From NCBI GenBank assembly GCA_039024315.1, contig JBCCQN010000076.1, positions 1 through 33,179 on the forward strand: a stretch of 33,179 nt of DNA, in the 5' to 3' direction. Below the pieces are notes generated by a model, which saw only the letters and a program-made list of their open reading frames with translations, was not told the origin of the DNA and made no database searches. Numbering within the stretch: position 1 is the stretch's first letter; the number at the start of each line of letters is the position of its first letter. Shown one piece after another: positions 17,274 to 25,348 of the stretch. Made by a program: the position numbers and the translations under genes. The DNA comes from JBCAWW01 sp039024315 (lineage in GTDB: Bacteria > Bacteroidota > Bacteroidia > J057).

Positions 17274-18152
17274 ATGAAGGATACCCTCAAAAAAGTCCGT
17301 CGCATCGAGCTCAAAATCCGCAAATTGGTCGAAACCACCTTTGCAGGAGAGTACCAGTCTGCCTTCAAGGGTCAAGGACTCGAGTTTGATGAAGTGCGGC
17401 CTTATATGTATGGGGACGACATTCGCCAGATTGACTGGAACGTAACGGCTAAAACCGGCGAGGTCTTTATCAAAACGTTCCGCGAAGAGCGGGAACAAAC
17501 CTTATTCGTATTATTTGATATCAGTGGCTCGGGAGATTTTGGGCCTGGCGATGAAAACAAGCGCTTGATCGGTACTGAGATTGCCTGTCTTTTGGCCTTT
17601 TCTGCTTTGCAGAACAACGACAAGATCGGCCTAGCCATGTTTTCTGACCAGATCGAGAAGTTTTATAAACCCAATAAGGGCCGTAAACACATCCTCAAAA
17701 TGGTAAGAGGGGTGTTGACCATGGAAAACCGTAGCGAGCAAACTAATTTGAGTAGAGCGCTACAATTTATCCGCAATACCCTCAGAAGGCGCAGCATCTT
17801 ATTGGTGATCTCTGACTTTTTAGACGAAGGCTATGAGCAGGCTCTGACGCAATTAAGCCGTAAACACGAGGTGATTTTGATCCGTCTTTTTCATCCTAAT
17901 GAGGTGTTTTATATTGGATCGGGTATTATCCCAGTAGTAGATATAGAAACGAACCAGCAACGCTGGCTCAATACCGGAGATGTCGGTTATCGCAAGCAGC
18001 TACAAGAAAACTTTGACAACATCCACTTTAAGTTGCAAGAGTTGTGTCAGCGCAATGATATCGGCTATATCTCGGTTGATACCGCGGAGGATTATCTACC
18101 AGTATTGGAGCGTTACTTTAGACGACGAAATAAGCGCAAGAAGAGATCATGA
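17274..18152 (+). CDS. DUF58 domain protein (von Willebrand A-like)
   Basis: 292 residues. The DUF58 core is clear: GQGLEFDEVRPYMYGDDIRQ, then IDWNVTAKTGEVFIKTFREE (residues about 38-75), followed by a vWA-like fold with the metal site DISGS (about residue 83). Late motifs LLVISDFLDEGYEQAL and LSRKHEVILIRLFHP also fit. Proteins of this type usually work with a MoxR AAA+ ATPase and BatD-like membrane proteins in envelope stress or protein maturation in Bacteroidota. It has no membrane segment, so it should be cytoplasmic. The ATGA overlap (18149-18152) with the next gene indicates tight coupling. No moxR gene is present next to it, which is unusual. Confidence 0.9.
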   Translation: MKDTLKKVRRIELKIRKLVETTFAGEYQSAFKGQGLEFDEVRPYMYGDDIRQIDWNVTAKTGEVFIKTFREEREQTLFVLFDISGSGDFGPGDENKRLIGTEIACLLAFSALQNNDKIGLAMFSDQIEKFYKPNKGRKHILKMVRGVLTMENRSEQTNLSRALQFIRNTLRRRSILLVISDFLDEGYEQALTQLSRKHEVILIRLFHPNEVFYIGSGIIPVVDIETNQQRWLNTGDVGYRKQLQENFDNIHFKLQELCQRNDIGYISVDTAEDYLPVLERYFRRRNKRKKRS

Positions 18153-19075
18153 AGCGAATCTTTACATGCAGTCTTGCCCTGATGCTGATATTGCCCTGCT
18201 TGGGGCAGCGCAACCGCATTGTCGCAGAACTGAACTTTTTGGCGGATTCGCTCACCTTAGGTAAGGTGGTACCGATCGAGCTTAAGGTGATCCATCCTAA
18301 AGATGTGTCCGTGATATTTCCTAATCACACCGCCAATTTTCGGCCTTTTGAACTAGTAGACTTTCAAGCTCAGCCTACGATTTTTACAGGTAATATGCTC
18401 ACTGATGTGGCCGTCTATCAGGTAAAGAGCTTTGACATCGCGGATCAGCAATACCTCAAGCTCCGCTTTGGCTCTATCATGGGGACAGACACTAACTGGC
18501 GGCATGTAGTAAATAGCGACACCATCTTTTTTGCGCGTAATCTGCCCGCAGAATTTGAGGATCTAGCGTTTAAGCGTTTTGAAGCTCTCACAGAGCTAGA
18601 AGAAGCTCGGAGTTATCGCGGTCTCATCACCTTACTGACAGCAATCATTCTGATAATAGGATTATTTTTGCTGATCTTGCGCCGGCCCATCAGGAGGTAT
18701 CTAGCCGTACGCTCTCATAATCTTGAATGGCAGGGGATCAAGCGTCAGCTCAAAAAACTCTCCCAAGTACATGATCAGCGTATTTTTTTCCCTGCGATCA
18801 ATAAACTTTGGAAGGCCTATTTAGATCCTGACAACAAATTGGCCCTGCTTTCGCTCACTACTACCGAGCTACGTACGGAGATCTCAAAGCTCAAATATCT
18901 CACCCTTGAGCATCAACAAAACCTCATCAAGACTGCCGTTGCTGCAGATCAGGTCATCTATGCAGGGCATGCGGTGGACGGTCTTAGTCCCCAAGAAGTG
19001 AGCGTTCGTATCCGTCAGGTTATGCAGACGGTTTTTGAAATTCGTAAAAAAGCCTTACTTGAGCGCAAGAAATAA
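18149..19075 (+). CDS. BatD-like single-pass membrane protein (hypothetical)
   Basis: 308 residues. Signal peptide MKRIFTCSLALMLILPCLG, a beta-rich periplasmic part of about 130 residues beginning LNFLADSLTLGKVVPIELKV, one membrane helix (residues about 158-178, LITLLTAIILIIGLFLLIL) followed by RRP, and a helical cytoplasmic tail of about 120 residues. This layout, coupled to a DUF58 gene, fits the BatD/oxygen-tolerance-like partners of DUF58 proteins, but I see no diagnostic motif, so the name is inference from context. The start overlaps the DUF58 stop by 4 nt, and only 9 nt separate its stop from the sulfatase. Confidence 0.75.
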   Translation: MKRIFTCSLALMLILPCLGQRNRIVAELNFLADSLTLGKVVPIELKVIHPKDVSVIFPNHTANFRPFELVDFQAQPTIFTGNMLTDVAVYQVKSFDIADQQYLKLRFGSIMGTDTNWRHVVNSDTIFFARNLPAEFEDLAFKRFEALTELEEARSYRGLITLLTAIILIIGLFLLILRRPIRRYLAVRSHNLEWQGIKRQLKKLSQVHDQRIFFPAINKLWKAYLDPDNKLALLSLTTTELRTEISKLKYLTLEHQQNLIKTAVAADQVIYAGHAVDGLSPQEVSVRIRQVMQTVFEIRKKALLERKK

Positions 19076-19084
19076 TCTTGTCCT

Positions 19085-20605
19085 ATGCGCTCTGTCTTTC
19101 TATGGCTAGGCTTATGCCTGAGTCTCATTGCTTGTAATCCCAAACAAGAACCCGATACTAGTCGTCCCAATATCCTATTTATTATGGCGGACGATCATAG
19201 CAGTCAAGCCTTTGGCGTTTATGATCACGAATTAGATCCTTACGTTCGGCGCAGCCAGTTTCAAAGACTAGCCAAAGAAGGCATACGCCTAGATCGCGTT
19301 TACTGTACCAACTCTATTTGTGTTCCTAGTCGGGCGGCTATCCTCACGGGGCAGTATAGTCATCTCAATCAGGTTTATACCCTCAATGATGCCATAGATA
19401 CTAGTCGCAAGCATATCGGCCATCTATTACAAGAGGCAGGCTACCAAACGGCCATAATAGGCAAATGGCACCTCAAGACCCAACCGCAAGGCTTTGATTA
19501 TTACAATGTCTTACCCGGCCAAGGCCGTTATCAAAACCCCATCCTCAAGGAAATGGGACAAGCTTGGAGCGAGAAGGGCAAAGAATACGAAGGCTTTTCA
19601 AGTGATGTGATTGCGAGCGAGGCACTAAAGTGGCTAGGCCAACGCGATGAGCAAGAGCCTTTCTTTTTGATGTGTCATTTTAAAGCTGTACATGAGCCCT
19701 TTGATTTTGCCGCTCGTTATCAGGCACTCTACGAGAACGATACCCTCCCCCTGCCTAGTAGTCTCTTTGAAGATCGCAGCCACCGCTCTGAGGGATCTCG
19801 AGAAAAGGGAATATTTATGCAAGACTTGATGGAACGCTACCTTAAGCGTCCTGATTTCTATCCACAACCGCCCTTGGATACGACAGGCCTGAGTGAGCGA
19901 GAAAAGATTGAAGCCACTTGCCAAAAGTTACGCAAAGACTATCTCCGCGGTGTAGCAGGTTTAAATGATAATTTGGAACGTATTTTGGGTTACCTCGATG
20001 AGCAAGGATTAACCCAAAACACCATCGTGGTCTATACTTCAGATCAAGGCTATTTCTTAGGTGAGCATGGCTATATGGATAAACGCTGGATGTTTGAAGA
20101 GTCTGCGCGTATGCCTATGCTTATTCGCTATCCAGATAAAATCAAAGCGGGGAGTATCAATGAGGACTTGCTCTTAAATGTTGATTTTGCGCCCACTTTT
20201 TTGGACTGGGCCGGAGTGGAAATACCGCAAAACATGCAAGGAAGAAGTTTTTGTGCGAATCTTGAGCAGCAAAGACCCGCCGATTGGCGAGAAAGCTTTT
20301 ATTATCGTTATTGGATGCAGGAGCGACGGCCAGCTCATTTTGGGGTTCGGGATGAGCGCTATAAGCTAATCTTCTTTTACGGCCTCCCCTTAGACAAAGT
20401 CAAGGGAGGGGAGCGTTCCCCCGCAGGCTGGGAACTATATGACCTACTCAGAGATCCTAGGGAAGAAAATAATCGCTATGGAGATCCTAAGCTGGCCGCT
20501 GTCGAGAAACGCTTAAAATCAGAAATAATGCGGCTGAGAGAGGAGCTGCATGATACTGATGAGTCATATCCTGAACTAAAAAAACTAATTGAAAAACATT
20601 GGTGA
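19085..20605 (+). CDS. Sulfatase, S1 family, predicted lipoprotein
   Basis: 506 residues. Lipoprotein signal with lipobox LIAC (Cys17). Seen: metal-binding ILFIMADDHSS (Asp36 and Asp37), the formylglycine site CVPSR (Cys79, Cys type, matching C-x-P-x-R) in SICVPSRAAILTGQ, GYQTAIIGKWHLK, and the second metal site TSDQGYFLGEHGYMDK (about Asp320). These enzymes remove sulfate esters from polysaccharides such as algal or host glycans; the exact substrate class cannot be assigned. The protein should sit in the outer or inner membrane, facing the periplasm or the surface. A separate maturase must convert Cys79, and none is encoded here. It follows the BatD-like gene by 9 nt, so it may be co-transcribed, though the functions look unrelated. 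Confidence 0.94.
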   Translation: MRSVFLWLGLCLSLIACNPKQEPDTSRPNILFIMADDHSSQAFGVYDHELDPYVRRSQFQRLAKEGIRLDRVYCTNSICVPSRAAILTGQYSHLNQVYTLNDAIDTSRKHIGHLLQEAGYQTAIIGKWHLKTQPQGFDYYNVLPGQGRYQNPILKEMGQAWSEKGKEYEGFSSDVIASEALKWLGQRDEQEPFFLMCHFKAVHEPFDFAARYQALYENDTLPLPSSLFEDRSHRSEGSREKGIFMQDLMERYLKRPDFYPQPPLDTTGLSEREKIEATCQKLRKDYLRGVAGLNDNLERILGYLDEQGLTQNTIVVYTSDQGYFLGEHGYMDKRWMFEESARMPMLIRYPDKIKAGSINEDLLLNVDFAPTFLDWAGVEIPQNMQGRSFCANLEQQRPADWRESFYYRYWMQERRPAHFGVRDERYKLIFFYGLPLDKVKGGERSPAGWELYDLLRDPREENNRYGDPKLAAVEKRLKSEIMRLREELHDTDESYPELKKLIEKHW

Positions 20606-20680
20606 AAAAAAATTAAGTTACCAGTGACTTTTCTCGTTCTTTCCATCATAAAGACGTATCAACAAACTTTTATTTTAAAA

Positions 20681-21127
20681 ATGGGATTAATTAGCTTTTT
20701 GAAAAACGCCGGCGCAAGTATCTTTGGCTCATCTGAAGCCGACAAAGCAGAAGAAGCAGCCAAAATCAAGGCACACGTCGAGCAATTTGGACTCGGTATC
20801 GAAGACTTCAAAGTTACCGTAGTAGAAGATAAAGTAACATTGGAAGGCATTGCTTCATCACAGGCAGAGCGTGAAAAAGTTATCATGGCAGCAGGTAATG
20901 TCGAGGGAGTGGCTACTGTAGAAGATTTGATCACTGTGGAAGTGCCTGAGCCAGAAGCCCAGTGGCACACTGTAGAGAAAGGAGATAGCCTCTCTAAAAT
21001 CTCTAAACAGTACTACGATGACTATATGAAATACCCAGTGATCTTTGAAGCCAACAAGCCAATGTTGAGCGATCCTGATAAGATCTACCCTGGTCAGGTA
21101 TTACGTATTCCCCCACTCTCTGAGTAA
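20681..21127 (+). CDS. kbp: BON-LysM protein, Kbp (YgaU) family
   Basis: 148 residues from ATG 20681, almost the same length as E. coli Kbp (149). The start MGLISFLKNAGASIFG matches the family's MGLFxF beginning; a frame-open ATG at 20624 would add 19 unrelated residues and is rejected. A BON domain covers residues about 28-80 (IEDFKVTVVEDKVTLEGIAS, VMAAGNVEGVATVEDLI), and a LysM domain about 93-146 (WHTVEKGDSLSKISKQYYDD, FEANKPMLSDPDKIYPGQVL). No signal peptide, so cytoplasmic. In E. coli it binds potassium and responds to osmotic stress. It sits 75 nt after the sulfatase gene and before a strong terminator. Confidence 0.92.
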   Translation: MGLISFLKNAGASIFGSSEADKAEEAAKIKAHVEQFGLGIEDFKVTVVEDKVTLEGIASSQAEREKVIMAAGNVEGVATVEDLITVEVPEPEAQWHTVEKGDSLSKISKQYYDDYMKYPVIFEANKPMLSDPDKIYPGQVLRIPPLSE

Positions 21128-21158
21128 GGGAACCTAAACACATAGCTTTACCAAAAAG

Positions 21159-21189
21159 AAAAGCGTTCTGCGAGGCAGAACGCTTTTTT
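21159..21189. terminator. Bidirectional intrinsic terminator between convergent genes
   Basis: A 13-bp perfect stem AAAAGCGTTCTGC (21159-21171) pairs with 21175-21187 around a GAG loop. T-runs on both strands serve the Kbp-type gene (ending 21127) and the reductase gene (ending 21191, minus). The stem contains the full palindrome of the CGTTCTGC family that recurs in fragments elsewhere. Confidence 0.9.
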
Positions 21190-21190
21190 C

Positions 21191-22492
21191 TTATCTAAAG
21201 GCAAAAGATTCGTCATAGATCGCTTGGTTCCGCACTCCTTTACTTTTGAATTGTTTCACAAAACTATGCTTTAAAGCCTCTGGTCCGCATATTAAATAGG
21301 CTTGATCTTTATATCCACTTATCGCCATTTTATTTACAGTCAGATATCCTTGGTCAGAAGAAGCCCAAATAGTATAGCTAAAGTTAGGATTCTGCGCGGC
21401 AATAGTGGATAACTCATCTTGATAAATCGCTTCATCAGCATCGTTTACACACCAATATAATCTTACTTGTTCTTCTCTAATAGCCTTTGCGAGCGACAAA
21501 TAGGGCGTAATACCAATACCGCCCGCTAGCCAAATTTGTCGTCTTTCATCAATGTTAGTCCTAGAAAAGTGTCCGTATGGCCCCTCAACCCAAGCAGTAT
21601 TTCCCACTTGGAGTTTATTATAGATATCTTGGGTGTAATCCCCTAACCCTTTAATGATAATGCGTAAATAATCCTCATCCGGATGACTGCTAATCGTAAA
21701 GGGGTGCTGTTCCTTTTTACTAATGTTAGGAAAGCTGAAGAAGGCAAATTGTCCCGCTTGAAAGTTTAGATCAATGTCATCAGCTTTTAAAAGTATTTCT
21801 GTTATCCCAAAGCCTTTATCGTTCAAGACCGCGATCTCATACTTTAGCTTTTTATTGAAAATTGGGAACAGAAAAGCTCGATAAATCCAAGCCGCAATCC
21901 CGATAAATGACATTCCAAACACATATGCTCTAGTGATAGGGAGCTCTTTGATCAAACTATTAACCATTAGACCATGTACCACTCCCATGACATAAAAAAA
22001 GCCCATCAACTTATGAATGTTTATCCATTTATGATAAGGGATTTTACGTTTAAAAACCGGAGCGGCAGAAATCAAAACGCCTAAAAGGATTAAAATGAAG
22101 GCATAAAAACCTAGAGGTTTACCCAAATTAAATTCAACTAAATCACGTGGCACAACCATAAAGTGTGCCAATAACAGCACTATCGCAATCACTCCAGATC
22201 GGCGATGAATTAGGTACATTTTATCCAATCCACCAAAAAGCTTTTCTACCCATCTTGCCCTAGTGGCCATCAAGAAGTTAAAAGCAAAGACTGTAATTAC
22301 CCATGATGAAAAGACTTCGCCTAAAATCCGATGGGCGTTGGCCCAAGTTTCATTTGTCAAATCACCAAAAAAAAGGGTATCGGACGAAACCTCCGCAAAA
22401 GAGCCTTGGTAGAAATACAGATCTAAGGCCCAGAAGAGGAAGTGGATACCAACGATAATGGGAAAGTAAATTTCTTGTTTCAGGACACGCAT
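21191..22492 (-). CDS. Ferric-reductase-like membrane flavocytochrome
   Basis: 433 residues from ATG 22492 (an ATG at 22537 is in frame but overlaps the previous gene by 28 nt and adds polar residues). The N-terminal half has several membrane helices with paired histidines (DKMYLIHRRSGVIAIVLLLA, HFMVVP; WINIHKLMGFFYVMGVVHGL), typical of the haem-bearing ferric-reductase/NOX-like domain. The C-terminal half is an FAD/NAD(P)H reductase: HPFTISSHP (FAD), EGPYGHFS, AGGIGITPYLSLAKAI (nucleotide) and LICGPEAL. It should carry electrons from cytosolic NAD(P)H across the inner membrane to metal or oxygen. It is the last gene of a three-gene minus-strand cassette and ends at a bidirectional terminator. 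Reported as ferric-reductase-like because the acceptor is unknown. Confidence 0.9.
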   Translation of the reverse strand: MRVLKQEIYFPIIVGIHFLFWALDLYFYQGSFAEVSSDTLFFGDLTNETWANAHRILGEVFSSWVITVFAFNFLMATRARWVEKLFGGLDKMYLIHRRSGVIAIVLLLAHFMVVPRDLVEFNLGKPLGFYAFILILLGVLISAAPVFKRKIPYHKWINIHKLMGFFYVMGVVHGLMVNSLIKELPITRAYVFGMSFIGIAAWIYRAFLFPIFNKKLKYEIAVLNDKGFGITEILLKADDIDLNFQAGQFAFFSFPNISKKEQHPFTISSHPDEDYLRIIIKGLGDYTQDIYNKLQVGNTAWVEGPYGHFSRTNIDERRQIWLAGGIGITPYLSLAKAIREEQVRLYWCVNDADEAIYQDELSTIAAQNPNFSYTIWASSDQGYLTVNKMAISGYKDQAYLICGPEALKHSFVKQFKSKGVRNQAIYDESFAFR

Positions 22493-22509
22493 AGTAGTAT
22501 TATAATTAT

Positions 22510-23274
22510 CTAGTGTCCATTGTTCCTTCCCATCCAAAAAGTACCAACCTGATACATTTTGTAGGTAGCTATTTTTTGTTCGAAAAACGGTAGAGTTTCG
22601 CAGATTACTTTTGCTTGCTCTAAAGTCATAGAGTTGACAAAAAACACAAAATCAGTAATGCTATTTCTTCGCATACCGCTTGTATTATCAAAATAAACGT
22701 TTTCAATAGTTCCGGCATTCCATAGCGCCAGCATTTTATCACTCTGCTTTTTTAAGACAGGATCAGACGCTTCCAAAGTCCGTTTGGTTTCCCAGATTGC
22801 TACATACGAACCCGTTATTCCCTTTTGATTAATGGCCGTAGTGTTACGATCTAACCAAAGCATTCCAACAGGGTGTAGCTCATATTCAGCAATCTCTTCT
22901 TTTACTACTGTTAAACCGTTTAAAATAGCCTTTGCTTTCTCTTCATTTTCTGCTTTAATGAAGAAAGTAATATTAGGTAGATTACCGAGTTTATCGATTG
23001 GGGCGTTGGTATCGAAGTATGCGTTTTCGACAATATTTTGATTCCATAGTTCGCTTAACTCAGAGGACATCTGAGTCGAGTTATCAATCACAAACTGCAC
23101 ATTATCAGTAGTCCAACGCCAGGTCACTGCAAAATTAAGACGACCAATTTTAGATTGATCGGATGCGTTTATTTCCTTTTGCTTAGTGCTTGAAGAGTCA
23201 ACTTTGTTTGTAGCTTGGTCCTTACAGGCAATACCCCAAAAACAGATAAGGGAGATGAAAAGAATTTTTTTCAT
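22510..23274 (-). CDS. Lipoprotein with two tandem ferredoxin-like domains (unknown function)
   Basis: 254 residues. Signal peptide MKKILFISLICFWGIAC with lipobox GIAC (Cys17). Two homologous halves follow, about residues 48-147 and 153-251. They share SELWNQNIVENAYFD / LALWNAGTIENVYFD, ITFFIKAENEEKAKAI / FVFFVNSMTLEQAKVI, and IAEYELHPVGMLWLDRN / IATYKMYQVGTFWMGRN. The pattern resembles small alpha/beta ferredoxin-like domains (YciI or muconolactone-isomerase class), but I cannot assign an enzyme. A lipoprotein location and tight spacing to the reductase gene (17 nt) and the AraC gene (22 nt) suggest a shared extracytoplasmic redox or small-molecule role. This is inference. Confidence 0.75.
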   Translation of the reverse strand: MKKILFISLICFWGIACKDQATNKVDSSSTKQKEINASDQSKIGRLNFAVTWRWTTDNVQFVIDNSTQMSSELSELWNQNIVENAYFDTNAPIDKLGNLPNITFFIKAENEEKAKAILNGLTVVKEEIAEYELHPVGMLWLDRNTTAINQKGITGSYVAIWETKRTLEASDPVLKKQSDKMLALWNAGTIENVYFDNTSGMRRNSITDFVFFVNSMTLEQAKVICETLPFFEQKIATYKMYQVGTFWMGRNNGH

Positions 23275-23296
23275 GAGAAATTGATTTGCTACAAAC

Positions 23297-24058
23297 CTAT
23301 TTCTCTTTAATGTTTTTTAATTGTATAAAAAGGTCATGTTGACGCTTGTAGAGCTCACGCGGAGTTTCACCTGTATGCTTCTTGATTTCTCTTACAAAAT
23401 GAGCTTGATCAAAGTAGGCACCTTCAGGAAAGAAACGCCCTTCTCTAATTTGGATATATGCCTTATAACACTTTTGGATATTCAGGTATTTTTTGAGCGA
23501 TACGCCTAAATATTTATTTAGATAACGACTTATCTGACGATTACTCCATTGGGCTTTTTCGGCGAATTCAGTAGCACTAATTCCTCCTTCCATTTCGTAT
23601 AGTAGCCTTGAAAACCGAAGTTTATGTTTCGCAACCTTTTGGTCAGGCATTATCCTGAGTAAAGCTTCCTCCCAATGCTTTACGATAATTTCAAAATCAG
23701 AGATTAGATCCCAATCGTCAAGGCTAAGAAAAGTTGAGTCTAATGGACGAGTCTCATTTAGCAAGGACGCTATTTTTTGATCAAGCAAATATTCTGGAGC
23801 AAGCACCCTTAGTCTACAGCCAAAGGTGGAGGCTTTAGGAGGAATCGTAAATCCTTTCGATTCTGTCCAGAGTCCCGTCATAAAAAAATCCAAAATCTTT
23901 CCCTCCCTAAAAAGAATCACCAATTTGAAGAAGCTATCCGGAAATATCTTCATCACTTCTGGCTTGCCTGAGAGATTTTGATGCGTCCAATAGGAATGGA
24001 CATAATCAGCCAGCTCAACCGAAGGGTTGAGTTCTTGATAAGTGGATCTTTCTTTCAT
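23297..24058 (-). CDS. AraC-type transcriptional regulator
   Basis: 253 residues from ATG 24058; an ATG at 24082 overlaps the upstream stop by 11 nt and is less likely. The N-terminal domain (residues about 1-140, ELADYVHSYWTHQNLSG, FKLVILFREG, GCRLRVLAPEYLL) matches the cupin-like half common in Bacteroidota AraC regulators. The C-terminal third has two HTH motifs (ISATEFAEKAQWSNRQISRY and GAYFDQAHFVREIKKHTGET) ending PRELYKR. It is the first gene of the cassette with the duplicated-domain lipoprotein and the reductase, so it probably controls that cassette. The effector is unknown. Confidence 0.92.
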   Translation of the reverse strand: MKERSTYQELNPSVELADYVHSYWTHQNLSGKPEVMKIFPDSFFKLVILFREGKILDFFMTGLWTESKGFTIPPKASTFGCRLRVLAPEYLLDQKIASLLNETRPLDSTFLSLDDWDLISDFEIIVKHWEEALLRIMPDQKVAKHKLRFSRLLYEMEGGISATEFAEKAQWSNRQISRYLNKYLGVSLKKYLNIQKCYKAYIQIREGRFFPEGAYFDQAHFVREIKKHTGETPRELYKRQHDLFIQLKNIKEK

Positions 24059-24071
24059 TAACCCATAAACC

Positions 24072-24656
24072 TTAAGGCTCAAGCACCCCTCTAATATTCC
24101 AATTGATGCTGGCCTCTTGCGCCGTTACAGTGCGGAAGGTCAACCAATTTGCTTCTAGAGAGCGATAAAGCCAGTCTCCATCTGGATGCGCAGGTCCCGG
24201 ATCACAGCCAATGATCTGAGCCGTATTGGTCATACCAAACTTAATCGCAATCCAATAATCATCATCTTCGAGGACTACAGGAGTACTCAAGGTGTGGCGA
24301 TTCCAACTATTAGCAGTAACGCTACTACTTACGGCAGCAGAGTAAACCACAGTTTCAGGGCCGTCAAAGTTGGAGCCTTTATAGATCTTTACGGTCGCAC
24401 TGGCAGGTCGATTAAAGACGTAGAAATAAACATCAACTAGTTTACCATCTTTAAAGTCGACAATCTCATCTGCATTAAAACGAGCAGCGGCTTCATACTC
24501 TCCCCCGGGTAGGTTGGGAGCCGTCTCTACCTCTCCATCATGATTGAGAGAGACAAATGGTGCCTCAATTACAGGGGCGGGAGCGATTCCATTGCCCTCA
24601 CAGGCTGCGAATGAGGCAAGGATAAAACAGATACAAATAAGTTTGAGTGATTTCAT
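24072..24656 (-). CDS. Small lipoprotein with beta-sandwich domain (hypothetical)
   Basis: 194 residues. Signal peptide MKSLKLICICFILASFAAC with lipobox FAAC (Cys19). The rest is one beta-rich domain: EAAARFNADEIVDFKDGKLV, FYVFNRPASATVKIYKG, SWNRHTLSTPVVLEDDDYWI and DPGPAHPDGDWLY. The alternating pattern and the YWIAIKF/DGDWLY motifs resemble the adhesin-type modules found in Bacteroidota secreted proteins and proteases. No catalytic residues can be named. It lies 13 nt upstream of the AraC gene on the same strand, so it may be read through into that cassette, but a terminator and repeats upstream isolate it from the sigma operon. Confidence 0.7.
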   Translation of the reverse strand: MKSLKLICICFILASFAACEGNGIAPAPVIEAPFVSLNHDGEVETAPNLPGGEYEAAARFNADEIVDFKDGKLVDVYFYVFNRPASATVKIYKGSNFDGPETVVYSAAVSSSVTANSWNRHTLSTPVVLEDDDYWIAIKFGMTNTAQIIGCDPGPAHPDGDWLYRSLEANWLTFRTVTAQEASINWNIRGVLEP

Positions 24657-24681
24657 GGTATAAAATTACAGCTTATCTACG

Positions 24682-24713
24682 AAAAACGGCCTCACTTTTG
24701 AGAAGTGAGGCCG
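24682..24713 (-). terminator. Intrinsic terminator of the ECF sigma operon
   Basis: An 11-bp perfect stem CGGCCTCACTT (24687-24697) pairs with 24703-24713, loop TTGAG. On the minus strand the stem is followed by TTTTTC, so it ends minus-strand transcripts. It lies about 94 bp downstream of the anti-sigma-like gene's stop and just before the small lipoprotein gene. Confidence 0.85.
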
Positions 24714-24733
24714 CACGCTTATACATATTTTTA

Positions 24734-24810
24734 GTACTGAGTAGGGAGTATAGAGTATTTGGACTAGTATTTTCTTTTTACTAACTACTTTCTACTTAAT
24801 ACTCTCTTAC
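24734..24810. repeat. Mirrored heptamer repeats, GTANNNA-type, on both strands
   Basis: The left arm has four consecutive 7-nt units on the plus strand (GTACTGA, GTAGGGA, GTATAGA, GTATTTG, 24734-24761). The right arm has four units on the minus strand (GTATTAA, GTAGAAA, GTAGTTA, GTAAAAA, 24775-24802), then GTAAGAGA, which contains the stop codon of the anti-sigma-like gene. The arms can form an imperfect hairpin. Confidence 0.6.
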
Positions 24811-25343
24811 TGATGTTCTTCCTCAATATGATCCGAAAAACGGGTCATCCAATTGAGACGGGTTCTTTGGTGGTCATTGACCTGTTTGACGATCTCTTCA
24901 CTACAACCATCTTTTTTGATTTTGGCCGTAAGCTTGAGATAGGCAGGCCGTAATGAGTCCATCGCGCTCAGAAATTGGCTCGATTGTGGGTATTGGGCAC
25001 CAGTCTTGGCGTTTTTTACGAGTTCCTCGGAACGCAAGAATGTGCTCTCCATACGAGCTTGTTTCTTTTCAAAATCAGCACAGGCCTCTTGTTGGTCCAT
25101 GGCGGCTACGAGCTTGGAACCATCGTTTTCAGGAATAGCTCTTGAAAGCAAATAGCCTAGTCCAACGGAAAGGACGATAGCAGCGGCGGCTCTGTAATAA
25201 GCAAAATAGCGCTTTTTACCTTTTTTGAGCTCAGGCCGAGCGTCTAATTTTTGTTCGATCGCCCGCCACACTTGACCTCCTGGCTCATCCAGGTCGATCT
25301 CCTCGCGGTGATCATCTATATATGATGCTATGATTTTCCACAT
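24807..25343 (-). CDS. Putative membrane anti-sigma factor
   Basis: 178 residues. A charged cytoplasmic N-terminus of about 48 residues (IASYIDDHREEIDLDEPGGQ, then VWRAIEQKLDARPELKKGKK) is followed by a single membrane helix (RAAAAIVLSVGLGYLLS, residues about 51-67) and an extracytoplasmic helical domain with two cysteines (QEACADFEKK and KKDGCSEEIV). It begins 5 nt after the ECF sigma gene's stop. Genes placed this way in Bacteroidota usually encode the cognate anti-sigma factor; no zinc-binding HxxxCxxC motif is seen, so the assignment rests on layout and topology. The two periplasmic Cys could form a disulphide. Confidence 0.7.
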   Translation of the reverse strand: MWKIIASYIDDHREEIDLDEPGGQVWRAIEQKLDARPELKKGKKRYFAYYRAAAAIVLSVGLGYLLSRAIPENDGSKLVAAMDQQEACADFEKKQARMESTFLRSEELVKNAKTGAQYPQSSQFLSAMDSLRPAYLKLTAKIKKDGCSEEIVKQVNDHQRTRLNWMTRFSDHIEEEHQ

Positions 25344-25348
25344 GATTT

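Noticed and set aside
22493..22537. Upstream start of the reductase-like gene overlapping the lipoprotein gene
   Set aside because: It adds polar residues before a clean start (MRVLKQEIYFPI), which leaves a 17-nt gap to the previous stop.
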